Positions 52,233 through 60,326 of a stretch of DNA of 64,000 bases are shown here, in pieces. The stretch's first letter is position 1. Each line of letters begins with the position of its first letter. Below the pieces are notes generated by a model that worked only from the letters and a program-made list of their open reading frames with translations, searched no databases and was not told the origin of the DNA. The translations under genes were made by a program, and so were the position numbers. The stretch comes from AP-15 sp963797115 (GTDB lineage: Bacteria > Pseudomonadota > Alphaproteobacteria > ATCC43930 > CGMCC-115725), in NCBI GenBank assembly GCA_963797115.1, contig CAWCOH010000005.1, forward strand, positions 806,001 through 870,000, written 5' to 3'.

Positions 52233-52981
52233 GCAACCCTCCGGACGGTCTCTACTTCGTCCGAAAGATCCTGCCAAAGCTGTTCGAGCAAGGGTGCAAA
52301 AGAAGGGATCGTCCGCGTTTTCACGATGTCGCGCGGGCGTGGGAACGGCACTGCATAGCGCTGGCGGATCCGAGCGCGCGGCCCCTGCCCCAGGAGATAG
52401 ACGACGTCGGACAGCACGAGCGCCTCTTCGAGATCGTGGGTGACCAGGAGCACGCTGATCCGCTCGCCTTCGACGAGGTCGAGCAGATCCTGGGTGATGC
52501 GGTGCCGGACGATCGCGTCGAGCGCTGCGAAGGGTTCGTCCATCAACAGCAGTCGCGGTCGGAGCGCCAGCACCTGCGCCAGTGCGACGCGCTTGCGCTG
52601 GCCGCCGCTCAGCGCTCGGGGGAAGCGTTGGCCGAAGCCGGCGAGCCCCAACCTACCGAGCCACCCCTCGGCCTCGTCGCGGGCATGCGGGCGCGGCCTA
52701 CCACGGATGCGCAGGCCGAGCGCCACATTATCGAGTGCCGTGCGCCACGGCAGCAGCGCATCATCTTGGAAGAGAATCCCTAGATCGCGGCGATCGAGGT
52801 CACAGGTGACCGTGCCGGCGCTCGGCTGCTGCAAGCCGATGATCGCACGCAACAGGCTGCTCTTGCCCGATCCCGAGGGACCGACCAGACTGACGAATTG
52901 GCCGGCGCCGACACTCAGATTAGCACCTTCGAGAACCGGCTCGGCGCCATAGCTGAGCGTCAGGCCGGATACGTCGAGCAT
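52229..52981 (-). CDS. ABC transporter ATP-binding protein (SsuB/TauB type)
   Basis: This 250-residue ATPase has Walker A GPSGSGKSS (about 34-42), Q-loop ILFQDDALLPW, signature LSGGQRKRVALAQ, Walker B LLLMDEPFAALD and the H-loop THDLEEAL. It couples ATP hydrolysis to import through the overlapping permease. Confidence 0.95.
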   Translation of the reverse strand: MLDVSGLTLSYGAEPVLEGANLSVGAGQFVSLVGPSGSGKSSLLRAIIGLQQPSAGTVTCDLDRRDLGILFQDDALLPWRTALDNVALGLRIRGRPRPHARDEAEGWLGRLGLAGFGQRFPRALSGGQRKRVALAQVLALRPRLLLMDEPFAALDAIVRHRITQDLLDLVEGERISVLLVTHDLEEALVLSDVVYLLGQGPRARIRQRYAVPFPRPRDIVKTRTIPSFAPLLEQLWQDLSDEVETVRRVA

Positions 52982-53068
52982 CTAGCGTTCAGCCGCATTT
53001 ACACGATTTCGAGCGGAGGCGATGACAATCGCGACAGCATTTAACATCCATCAACCGCCGTCCCTCAT

Positions 53069-53129
53069 CGTCTTCCCGGCGAAGGCCGGGATCTATCCCA
53101 GCATGGGCACCGGCCTTCGCCGGTGTGAC
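53069..53129. repeat. Dispersed palindrome (diverged GGGAATGAC family)
   Basis: CCCGGCGAAGGCCGGGATCT and CACCGGCCTTCGCCGGTGTG form two adjacent hairpins between the ATPase and binding-protein genes. The gap of 218 bases means the binding protein and the ATPase may have separate transcripts or that the palindrome is carried in the leader. Confidence 0.65.
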
Positions 53130-53199
53130 AGGATTTTCCGCTGCTATTTACCGGGATTGGCTCAGCTCGTCCGGTGAATCACACGACCGCGTCTGAGCG

Positions 53200-54273
53200 C
53201 TAAGAACCTGCGATCGTGAGGTCCAGCACTTGCTCGGCCTTGATCTCCGGCTTGATCAGCCCGGTAAATTTGAGCGTGTCCGCGACGCGCTCGCAGGCCG
53301 CGACATCTTCAGCACCGGCCGTCGGGTACAGCGAAGCCCGATAGCGCGAGAAGATATCGGTCAGCTGCGCAATATCGACGCCCTCTACCAGTTGCTTCGG
53401 AAGCGCCGCCGTGATTCCTTCTGGATCAATGCTCTGAAGCCGTCCTAGGCCTTTCTGGAGAGCGCGGGTGAGCGCTCGCATTTCCTCACGCCGGGTGGCC
53501 ACCTCCGCAGTTCTGACCGAGACACCCATGAATTCGTAGCGGCCGCCGAGATATTTCTCGGCGTCGTCGGTCTCCATAAAATTGACCAGCGCCTTCCCGC
53601 CCTGCTTGACCAGCAGCGTCAGGGCCGGCTCGCCGACCCAGGCTGCATCGACCTGACCGAGCCGCACCGGGTCGTAGATATTGGGGCCGAGTACGGCGAA
53701 TTTGATCGTCTTCCCATCGGCACCGGCCTTGCGCATCAGAAAGAGCATTATCGAGTGCACGATACTGCCGAGCGATACGACACCGACGGTCCGCCCTTCG
53801 AGGTCCTTGAAGCTGTTGATCTCGGCAACCTTGTTCGGTGCTATCGCCAGTGCCAGCAGGGGCAGGCGGGCGGTCGAGTAGAACCGCTTGATATCGGCGC
53901 CGCGGTTGAAGGCCTGGAGGACGTCGTCGAAAGATGTCGCCGCATAGTCGACAGCGCCGCCGACCAGCGCCTGCATGGCGGCTGTGCCGCCCCGCATATA
54001 GACCAATTGCACATCGAGGCCCTCCTCGCGGAAATATCCGCCGTCGCGGGTGACCTCGTAGGGCGGCACGCACAGCAACTGGCTGCAGAAGGCGAGCTGG
54101 ATCGTAGCAGTCTTCGCCGCGCCAGGCTTCACTCCGCTCGCCAGCAAAGGGGCAACGCCGGCGACCAGCGCCGTCCCTTTCAGCACACCGCGACGTCTTA
54201 CCGTTTTCTCTAAAGTAGGCTTCTCGCGAATTTCGACCGGGCGCTTGAACCCATCGGTCTCACAGCAATCCAT
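53200..54273 (-). CDS. ABC transporter substrate-binding protein (SsuA/NMT1-like)
   Basis: This 357-residue periplasmic binding protein has a leader with RRRGVLKGTALVAGVAPLLASG, probably Tat-exported, preceded by MDCCETDG. The mature domain shows QLAFCSQLLCVPPYEVTRDG, GGYFREEGLDVQLVYMRGG and GAVDYAATSFDD, the SsuA/THI5-like pattern. The ATG at 54273 follows GGGAGG by five bases; a longer open frame upstream overlaps the DUF169 gene and is not used. It lies 23 bases after the DUF169 gene. The ligand is unknown. Confidence 0.9.
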   Translation of the reverse strand: MDCCETDGFKRPVEIREKPTLEKTVRRRGVLKGTALVAGVAPLLASGVKPGAAKTATIQLAFCSQLLCVPPYEVTRDGGYFREEGLDVQLVYMRGGTAAMQALVGGAVDYAATSFDDVLQAFNRGADIKRFYSTARLPLLALAIAPNKVAEINSFKDLEGRTVGVVSLGSIVHSIMLFLMRKAGADGKTIKFAVLGPNIYDPVRLGQVDAAWVGEPALTLLVKQGGKALVNFMETDDAEKYLGGRYEFMGVSVRTAEVATRREEMRALTRALQKGLGRLQSIDPEGITAALPKQLVEGVDIAQLTDIFSRYRASLYPTAGAEDVAACERVADTLKFTGLIKPEIKAEQVLDLTIAGS

Positions 54274-54296
54274 GATCGCCTCCCGGGTAGCCTTGG

Positions 54297-55001
54297 TCAG
54301 CTCGTAACCAGGCGCCCCTTGTAGAAGGTATGCATCGCGTCGTTCGTGGAGCGCATCGCCTTGAGCTTCGGCGCAAATTCTGTCAGCAGAGCACCGGGAA
54401 TGATCGCCAACATGCGATCGCCCGAGACCTCCGTGAAGGTGCGCATTCCCATACACCCGAAGGACAGAAATGTCCGGTTTTGGCTGATGCTGGCCGGTAA
54501 TGCAGCACAAGCGGGTCTGCCGGAGACCGGTGCAGAAACGTCTCGGTCCCACCGCGCTTCGCCGGAGGCCTCATTCCAGATCATCGCCTGCGACGGGGTC
54601 AACCAGCAAACAACGACATCGGGACGAATTGGGAATGCGTCGAGCGGCCCGTAGACGATTCCCTTTGGCTTAGACTGCACCGCGGGAATCCGCGCGGGTT
54701 CGTCGCCCGAGATGTAGCCACAATCGCACATGCTGGTGACTAACAGCTGCAGCTCGTTTGCCACCGGCTGCGGGAGCTCGAAACCCATCACCAGGGCTCC
54801 GACCGGACATTTGAAGTGCGCTTCCGCGGGAGCGTAGAATAGCTGTCGTTCCGCTCTGCGCCAGAATGAACACGCCGAAGGCAATTCAGCCTGAATCGTG
54901 TCGATCCCAATAGGCGTCCGGTCAACGAACGCGAGCGCAATCGGAGGCGGATCGAGGTCCAGCGCGGCGGTAATCGTCGCTCCGACTTCTTGGTTGGTCA
55001 T
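54297..55001 (-). CDS. DUF169-family protein
   Basis: This 234-residue protein matches the DUF169 (COG2043) pattern: PPIALAFVDRTPIGID, SACSFWRRAERQLFYA, EAHFKCPVGALVMGF, and several conserved Cys (CSFW, CPVG, MCDCGYIS, FGCMGMR). The family's biochemistry is undetermined. Clustered cysteines suggest metal or cofactor binding. It heads an operon with an ABC binding protein, so it may process or sense the imported compound. The ATG is 55001. Confidence 0.88.
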   Translation of the reverse strand: MTNQEVGATITAALDLDPPPIALAFVDRTPIGIDTIQAELPSACSFWRRAERQLFYAPAEAHFKCPVGALVMGFELPQPVANELQLLVTSMCDCGYISGDEPARIPAVQSKPKGIVYGPLDAFPIRPDVVVCWLTPSQAMIWNEASGEARWDRDVSAPVSGRPACAALPASISQNRTFLSFGCMGMRTFTEVSGDRMLAIIPGALLTEFAPKLKAMRSTNDAMHTFYKGRLVTS

Positions 55002-55163
55002 GGAGCCTCCCGAACGAACACAGGGAGTTCACCTGACGTTAACACGTGCGCAGATGGCGCGAAAGCCCCCCGGGAAACCCCTAAACGCCGCTCATCCGGC
55101 CCATCGTCGTCATCGCAACAACGCGATCGCTTTACTCGCATTCGGGCGCGCCCGGGATCACCT

Positions 55164-56072
55164 TTAGGCCGGCGGCCAGGTCCCCAGAACGCTGACCACC
55201 GCGAGGATACATAGCCCCAGCCCTTGCTCGAGGCGGATCGTGCGGTAGAGCGCGCCGAGCGCCAGGGTGTCCCGATCGATCCGCGGCGCGAGATGGAAAC
55301 GATTGACCAGCGCCACGACCACCATCGCAAAAAATAGGAGGATCTTCAGGGCGAGCAGCCGGCCGTAGGGCGTGGCGAGCAATGCGCGAAGGCTGCCGAC
55401 CAGCAAGAAGCTGTTGATCGCGCCGGTCAAGGCGATCAGCGCAACGGCGAGGTATCCCATCTGTGAAAAACGGCCGATGGCATCGCGAGTGGCGTTGATG
55501 ACGGCGGCATCCTCCCGCGCCGCTTGCGCCCGTCGCAGGAGCCAGCCCAACGGCACCAACCCGCCGAGCCAAAGCCCGGCGGCGAGCAGGTGCACGGTCT
55601 GATTGAGCTCGTGGCCGATCCGGGCAAGGCCCTCGTCCATGGCGGCATGGCCGATCCAGCCGAGGCTTGCCAGGAGCAACAGAGACAGGGTCAGGACAAC
55701 CGGTCGCCGCCGGCGCGGCCGGCCAAGACAAGCCAACACAAGGAAAATCGCCAGCAGCAGATGCCAAAGCCAGACCCGACCGAAACGGGTCTCGACCAGA
55801 ACCGCAGTTACCGTTGCAGGATCGGCTGCCGCGGCCGCAGAACCTGCCATTGCGGCCGTTTGAGAAAGCAACAGAGCGAGCGCCGACACCAAGGCGACGA
55901 TCGCCGTTGCGAGCGACATCCGCCCGCTCCAGGCGTCAAATCCGGCGAGGGCGCTCGGCCATGCGTGGGCGTCGCCGCCGGGCAGAGCATAGAGCCGGAA
56001 CGCGCCCGCTCCGAATATCACCATCGCCGCCGTGAACTGGACAAAGCGGCAGGCATAGAGCAGTTCATCCAT
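55164..56072 (-). CDS. copD: Copper resistance D-domain membrane protein (CopD-like)
   Basis: This 302-residue inner-membrane protein has about eight transmembrane helices and the conserved His residues of CopD (WIGHAAMDEG, IGHELNQTVHLLAAGLWLGG, NRFHLAPR). With periplasmic CopC it is thought to carry copper into the cytoplasm. The start at 56072 is preferred to a GTG 39 bases earlier that would overlap copC. Confidence 0.9.
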   Translation of the reverse strand: MDELLYACRFVQFTAAMVIFGAGAFRLYALPGGDAHAWPSALAGFDAWSGRMSLATAIVALVSALALLLSQTAAMAGSAAAAADPATVTAVLVETRFGRVWLWHLLLAIFLVLACLGRPRRRRPVVLTLSLLLLASLGWIGHAAMDEGLARIGHELNQTVHLLAAGLWLGGLVPLGWLLRRAQAAREDAAVINATRDAIGRFSQMGYLAVALIALTGAINSFLLVGSLRALLATPYGRLLALKILLFFAMVVVALVNRFHLAPRIDRDTLALGALYRTIRLEQGLGLCILAVVSVLGTWPPA

Positions 56073-56082
56073 GGGGTGGCGC

Positions 56083-56439
56083 CTACGGCGCGACGGTGAA
56101 TGTGTATTCACCCTCGGTGCGGTGGCTATCGACCGACACGACGTGCCAGCTGATGCGATAGCGACCGGCGGCGAGCGGCGGGATTGCCAGGATCAGCTGC
56201 TTGTCATCTCCGGGAGCGGCGGCGACCGGTCCGGTCGCGATCGTCCGACCATCGCCGGTGGCGAGTGCGATGCCGGAAAAGCGCAGCTCGACACCTTCGC
56301 TGAAGGTCAGGCGGATCTCTCTCGGCGATGCCGAGACCGCACCGCCGACCGGCGGCATGGCCTGCTCCAGGAGGGCGTGGGCGTCGGCCGCCGTGACGAC
56401 GGCGAGGGTCGCGACGAGATGCAGCAGGAGACGCCACAT
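56083..56439 (-). CDS. copC: Periplasmic copper-binding protein CopC
   Basis: This 118-residue protein has a signal peptide (1-20, cleavage after TAADA), leaving HALLEQAMPP at the mature N-terminus. The N-terminal His, with D and H of VSVDSHRTEG near the C-terminus, makes the known Cu(II) site of CopC. Its stop lies ten bases before copD. It lies 21 bases downstream of the beta-barrel gene, on the same strand, as in copper-handling operons. Confidence 0.93.
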   Translation of the reverse strand: MWRLLLHLVATLAVVTAADAHALLEQAMPPVGGAVSASPREIRLTFSEGVELRFSGIALATGDGRTIATGPVAAAPGDDKQLILAIPPLAAGRYRISWHVVSVDSHRTEGEYTFTVAP

Positions 56440-56460
56440 CGCTCAATTTCCCCAAATCGC

Positions 56461-57429
56461 TCAATTTCCTAGGAGCGGGCGACCGATGGTTTGGGGAAAG
56501 ATGTCGTCCAGGTAGAAGTGGAGCTGGGCGATGACGCCGACATTCTTCCCGGTCGCCTGCGTCAGCGGGATGATCGCCTCGACGCCGAACTGCATGTGCT
56601 GGCCCGACCAGATGATCCCGGGGTTGATCGTGCCGACCGTCTTCTCGCCATAGCGGTCGGTGACAGGCGTTACGAAGCTGAATTCAACCAGCGGCGTCAG
56701 CCGGTTGACCCATTCGGGCAGGCCGAAATCGTGAACGTTGGCGCGCAAGTAGAAATTACTGTACTCGACCGCAAAGCCGTAATTTATCGTGTTGGATTGG
56801 TGGTCGACGGCGAGGCTGGTCATCCCGGTGTCGGGATCGACGACCGGGCTCGTGATAGTCTTGCTCGAGGTGAAGCCGTAGCCGATCGTTCCGGTCACCG
56901 CGAATGGGCGCGCCCAGTTCAACGATTCGGGAAGATCGCCGGCTCCCTTCCCGAAATAGAAGGTCGGGGTGTAGGTCGCGAACGGGACGGCTCCGACCTG
57001 TCTTGCGCCGGTGCCGCCGACTTCGGTGATGACTCCGACCGAGGCGACCGCCCCGTGCGGTGCGTTCAGCAGAAACTGATATTTGGGGGTGATTTCGAGG
57101 TTCTGGAAACCGTTCGGATTGTGCGGTGGACCCCCTTGATCAAGATGGTTCCAGGCATAACCGATCGAAAAGCCGAAATCTGATGTGATGCGCTTTGACA
57201 GCTCGCCGCTGATGGCGGTTTCTACGACCGACGGGTCGCTGCCGGTTTTCTGGTTCGATACGGTCGGCAGCGAAAGCTCATCGGCGACGAAGGGGTCGTC
57301 GATCGTGATTGTAGCCGGGAAGAAGCGGGACCCGGCAAAGCCGTGAGCGAGTGCGAAGCCGGAGCCCGCGCAGATCAGCCCAGCGCAGAGGGCGGGCGCC
57401 AGCGAGGCACGAGGATAAAGACCAATCAT
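56461..57429 (-). CDS. Outer-membrane beta-barrel-like protein
   Basis: This 322-residue protein has a signal peptide (1-28, LCAGLICAGSGFALA) and mature sequence of alternating beta strands (FGFSIGYAW, LEITPKYQFLL, YGFAVEYSNFYLRANV, MQFGVEAIIPL, VGVIAQLHFYL). It lacks a clear C-terminal Phe of classical porins. Placed 21 bases before copC, it may export or import copper, but similar proteins have other roles. Confidence 0.75.
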   Translation of the reverse strand: MIGLYPRASLAPALCAGLICAGSGFALAHGFAGSRFFPATITIDDPFVADELSLPTVSNQKTGSDPSVVETAISGELSKRITSDFGFSIGYAWNHLDQGGPPHNPNGFQNLEITPKYQFLLNAPHGAVASVGVITEVGGTGARQVGAVPFATYTPTFYFGKGAGDLPESLNWARPFAVTGTIGYGFTSSKTITSPVVDPDTGMTSLAVDHQSNTINYGFAVEYSNFYLRANVHDFGLPEWVNRLTPLVEFSFVTPVTDRYGEKTVGTINPGIIWSGQHMQFGVEAIIPLTQATGKNVGVIAQLHFYLDDIFPQTIGRPLLGN

Positions 57430-57516
57430 CTGATGATTTCCCGAAAAGCTGGTAGAGCGGGCGATCGGAAGGCATCAGCCTGGGAGGCGTGAACTCCCGA
57501 TCAGGCGAAAGCAGCT

Positions 57517-57978
57517 CTAGGCGTGTCCGGGAGGAGCGCGGGCTCCGACGGCACCCGATAAACGGGCCGGGATGATGACGAATGCCGGTCCTTCAAAACC
57601 GGCGTCGAGCCAGCGGAAGGCAACGCGCGAGACCGGGGCGGGAGCGGGAAGAACAAAGCTCGAACCCCAGGCGCACCAACAGACCCCCCCGCAGGCGTGC
57701 TTCTTTTGGCTTGGAGCATTGTCGCCCGGGGTCTGGCTAGTCGCATCGTCGCTATCCGTCGAGTGACAGATCGCATGCTCGGCAAGGGCCAGAAAATCGC
57801 TAAGGCTGTCCGTCGCTGAGCCGGGCAGCATTGCGAGATGCACGCTCGGCGATAGGAGCTGGAGGCAAAGCGCGAGCGCTGCCAGAGCCATCCCGATACG
57901 CCACGCGGACTGCCGGCTCGCGCACCAAGGGCCGCTCGCGTCGCGGCCCCAATCTCGGCCCCGGTTTCCCACTCTCAC
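57517..57978 (-). CDS. DUF2946-like protein
   Basis: This 153-residue protein has a signal-like hydrophobic segment (about 30-50) and a Cys/His-rich tail (HAICHSTD, HACGGVCWCAWG) ending ARAPPGHA, as in DUF2946 proteins found in metal operons. The GTG at 57978 is a guess at the start; the ATG at 57891 is a possible alternative. It is upstream of the copper genes on the same strand. Possible copper ligands are the Cys/His cluster. Confidence 0.6.
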   Translation of the reverse strand: MRVGNRGRDWGRDASGPWCASRQSAWRIGMALAALALCLQLLSPSVHLAMLPGSATDSLSDFLALAEHAICHSTDSDDATSQTPGDNAPSQKKHACGGVCWCAWGSSFVLPAPAPVSRVAFRWLDAGFEGPAFVIIPARLSGAVGARAPPGHA

Positions 57979-58154
57979 GATGCTCTTGATCCAAAAGGTA
58001 CGTGACGCTAGTCGACTTATGCGTTAGTGAACAGCATCATCCCTTCTGTTTTCCGAATCAGCTCTACTCAAAGTCGTCACGACCGGGCTTGATCAGTACA
58101 AGCTTGGTCATGACGGGTAGGCGCGCACATCCGAAGTAAACCGGAAGCGATGTA

Positions 58155-59144
58155 TCATGAAGTTCGGATCACCACCTTGCCGACGTGCTTGTCGGTCTCC
58201 AGCCAGGCGCCGGCGGCGGCTATTTTGTCGAGCGGGAAGCTTCGGTCGATGATCGGCTTGAGCCTGCCTTCGCTCAGGGCCGGCAGCAGGTCGGCGGCGA
58301 AGCGTTTGGCCGATTCGGCGCGCTGCGCCGGGCTGCGCAGCCGGTTGCTGACGCCGTAGAGATGCAGGCGCCGCTCGGCGAGGCGATCGACGTCGAGCTC
58401 GCCCATGGTGACGCCGCTCATCCGGCCGATCGTCACAAACCGGCCGCCGACGGCGAGGGCTTCGAGGCAGGGTGCCAGAACGTCGGCGCCGATGTTGTCG
58501 ACGATCATGTCGACGCCCGCCTCGCCGATCACCCGCGAGACCGCGGCACCAAACCCCTCGCTGCCGGTGACGATTCCGGCATCGAGCCCGAATGCCTTGA
58601 GGCGTTCGAGCTTTTCCGCCGAGCGTGAGGTGCCGATCACCTTGGCGCCGAGATATTTCGCCAATGCCAATGTCGCAACCCCAACACCGGAGGGTGCGGC
58701 CGTCACCAGCACGGTCTCGCCGGCGCGCAGCTGGCCGCTGACGAAGAGCGCGTCATGGACGACGACGAAGACGATCGGGACGCAGGCTGCCTCTTCCCAC
58801 GACAGGGCTTCGGGAGCGGGCATGACCTCGCGGGCGTCCAGCAGGGCAAATTCGGCGAACCCGCCGGCGCACCGGCCCATCACCCGATCGCCGGGCTTGA
58901 TGCCGGTGACGCCGGGGCCGATCTCGACGACCTCGCCGGCGGCGTCGCCGCCGCCGGTCCGCGCTTCGGGCGTGGCCTGGCCGGGTCGAATGCGCATCGT
59001 ATGGAGCCGGCGGAACTCCGCCCGGTTCAGCGACGAGGCGTGCACCCGGACCAGGACGTGGCCGGCGGTGATATTGGGTCTTTGCACATCGCGAACGTCC
59101 CAGGTGCCACCCTCGGCACCGGGTACCATGGTTGCAGCCTTCAT
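58155..59144 (-). CDS. Quinone-oxidoreductase-like MDR family protein
   Basis: This 329-residue NADPH-dependent reductase of the zinc-free MDR family shows PNITAGHVLVRVHASSLNRAEF, GGDAAGEVVEIGPGVTGIKPGD, the Rossmann motif TAAPSGVGVATLALAKYLGA and DMIVDNIGADVL. No zinc ligands are seen. It probably reduces a quinone or enone. It diverges from the PhzF-like gene, with 82 bases between them. Confidence 0.88.
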   Translation of the reverse strand: MKAATMVPGAEGGTWDVRDVQRPNITAGHVLVRVHASSLNRAEFRRLHTMRIRPGQATPEARTGGGDAAGEVVEIGPGVTGIKPGDRVMGRCAGGFAEFALLDAREVMPAPEALSWEEAACVPIVFVVVHDALFVSGQLRAGETVLVTAAPSGVGVATLALAKYLGAKVIGTSRSAEKLERLKAFGLDAGIVTGSEGFGAAVSRVIGEAGVDMIVDNIGADVLAPCLEALAVGGRFVTIGRMSGVTMGELDVDRLAERRLHLYGVSNRLRSPAQRAESAKRFAADLLPALSEGRLKPIIDRSFPLDKIAAAGAWLETDKHVGKVVIRTS

Positions 59145-59226
59145 CTTTTCTCCCTTCCCTTGCTCGCCTTTGCTGGCATCCTCCAGGCATCAGGATCGGA
59201 ATAATCCATAACCTGCGAGGCCCGTC

Positions 59227-60015
59227 ATGCGCATTCCGCTCTACCAGGTCGACGCCTTCACCGGCCGCTTGTTCGCCGGCAACCCGGCGGCGGTTTGCCC
59301 GCTCCAACAATGGCTGCCGGACGCGACGATGCAGTCGATTGCGGCGGAGAACAATCTCGCCGAGACCGCCTTCTTCGTGGCGCAGGGCGAGGGCTACCTC
59401 TTGCGCTGGTTCACGCCAACCGTCGAGGTCGAGCTCTGCGGTCATGCCACACTCGCTTCGGGCTACGTCGTGACCCACATCCTGAAGCCGACGACGCATT
59501 CGGTGAGGTTCGACACGCTCAAGGCCGGACCGCTCGAAGTGACCCGCGACGGCGATCTCCTGGCGATGGACTTCCCGGCCTGGCCGCCGGAGCCCTCCCC
59601 GGCCGATCCCCGGATCCTCGCCGCACTCGGCAAAGCGCCGATGCAGAGCTTTGTCGGGCGCGGCCGCAACATGTTCGTCTATCAGCGCGCCGCGGATGTG
59701 GCGGCGCTCCGACCCGATTTCGCCATGATGCGGCAAGTGCCGGGCGCCGATGCGATCGTCACTGCACCCGGCGAGGACGACATCGACTTCGTCTCGCGCT
59801 ACTTTGCACCGAACCACGGGGTCGACGAGGATCCGGCGACGGGGTCGTCGCATTGCGTGCTGACGCCCTACTGGGCCGGCCGCCTTGGCAAGCAGCGGCT
59901 GCGGGCGCAGCAGGTCTCGGCCCGCATCGGCGATTTCATCTGTACCTTGCGCGGCGACCGCATCACGCTCGCCGGCCATGCCGTGCTCTATCTCGAAGGC
60001 ACGATCACGGTTTGA
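59227..60015 (+). CDS. PhzF-family isomerase
   Basis: This 262-residue protein has the PhzF fold: YQVDAFTGRLFAGNPAAVCP, NNLAETAFF with the catalytic Glu near 45, VELCGHATLAS, and DPATGSSHCVLTPYWAGRL in the second half. PhzF enzymes isomerise small acids; most family members have unknown substrates. Convergent with acyP. Confidence 0.92.
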   Translation: MRIPLYQVDAFTGRLFAGNPAAVCPLQQWLPDATMQSIAAENNLAETAFFVAQGEGYLLRWFTPTVEVELCGHATLASGYVVTHILKPTTHSVRFDTLKAGPLEVTRDGDLLAMDFPAWPPEPSPADPRILAALGKAPMQSFVGRGRNMFVYQRAADVAALRPDFAMMRQVPGADAIVTAPGEDDIDFVSRYFAPNHGVDEDPATGSSHCVLTPYWAGRLGKQRLRAQQVSARIGDFICTLRGDRITLAGHAVLYLEGTITV

Positions 60016-60042
60016 GTCCTCCCAGGGTGCGCCGGCGGGTAG

Positions 60043-60324
60043 TCACTCGGTGGGAAGGGCGGCGAAGCCGAGGCTGCCGTCATCCGCGGCATCGGCGACG
60101 GTCACCGCGGTGACGCGCGCGGCATAGGGACCTTGGCGGCACGACCCGACCAGCGCTGCGACAGCCTCGGGACTGCCGGTCGCCAGCACCTCGACGCTGC
60201 CGTCCGAGCGGTTGCGCACCCAGCCGCGCAGCCCGAGGCTCGCCGCGGTGCGCGTCGCCCAGAGCCGGTAGCCTACGCCCTGCACCCGGCCGGTGATGCG
60301 CAATCGGACCGATTTCTCCGGCAT
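60043..60324 (-). CDS. acyP: Acylphosphatase
   Basis: This 93-residue enzyme hydrolyses acyl phosphates. It has the phosphate loop GRVQGVGYR with catalytic R20 and N38 in GWVRNRSDGSVEV. The start at 60324 (MPEKSVRL) lies two bases after pccA's stop, so it is the last gene of the pcc operon. It may remove acetyl- or propionyl-phosphate by-products. Confidence 0.94.
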   Translation of the reverse strand: MPEKSVRLRITGRVQGVGYRLWATRTAASLGLRGWVRNRSDGSVEVLATGSPEAVAALVGSCRQGPYAARVTAVTVADAADDGSLGFAALPTE

Positions 60325-60326
60325 CG

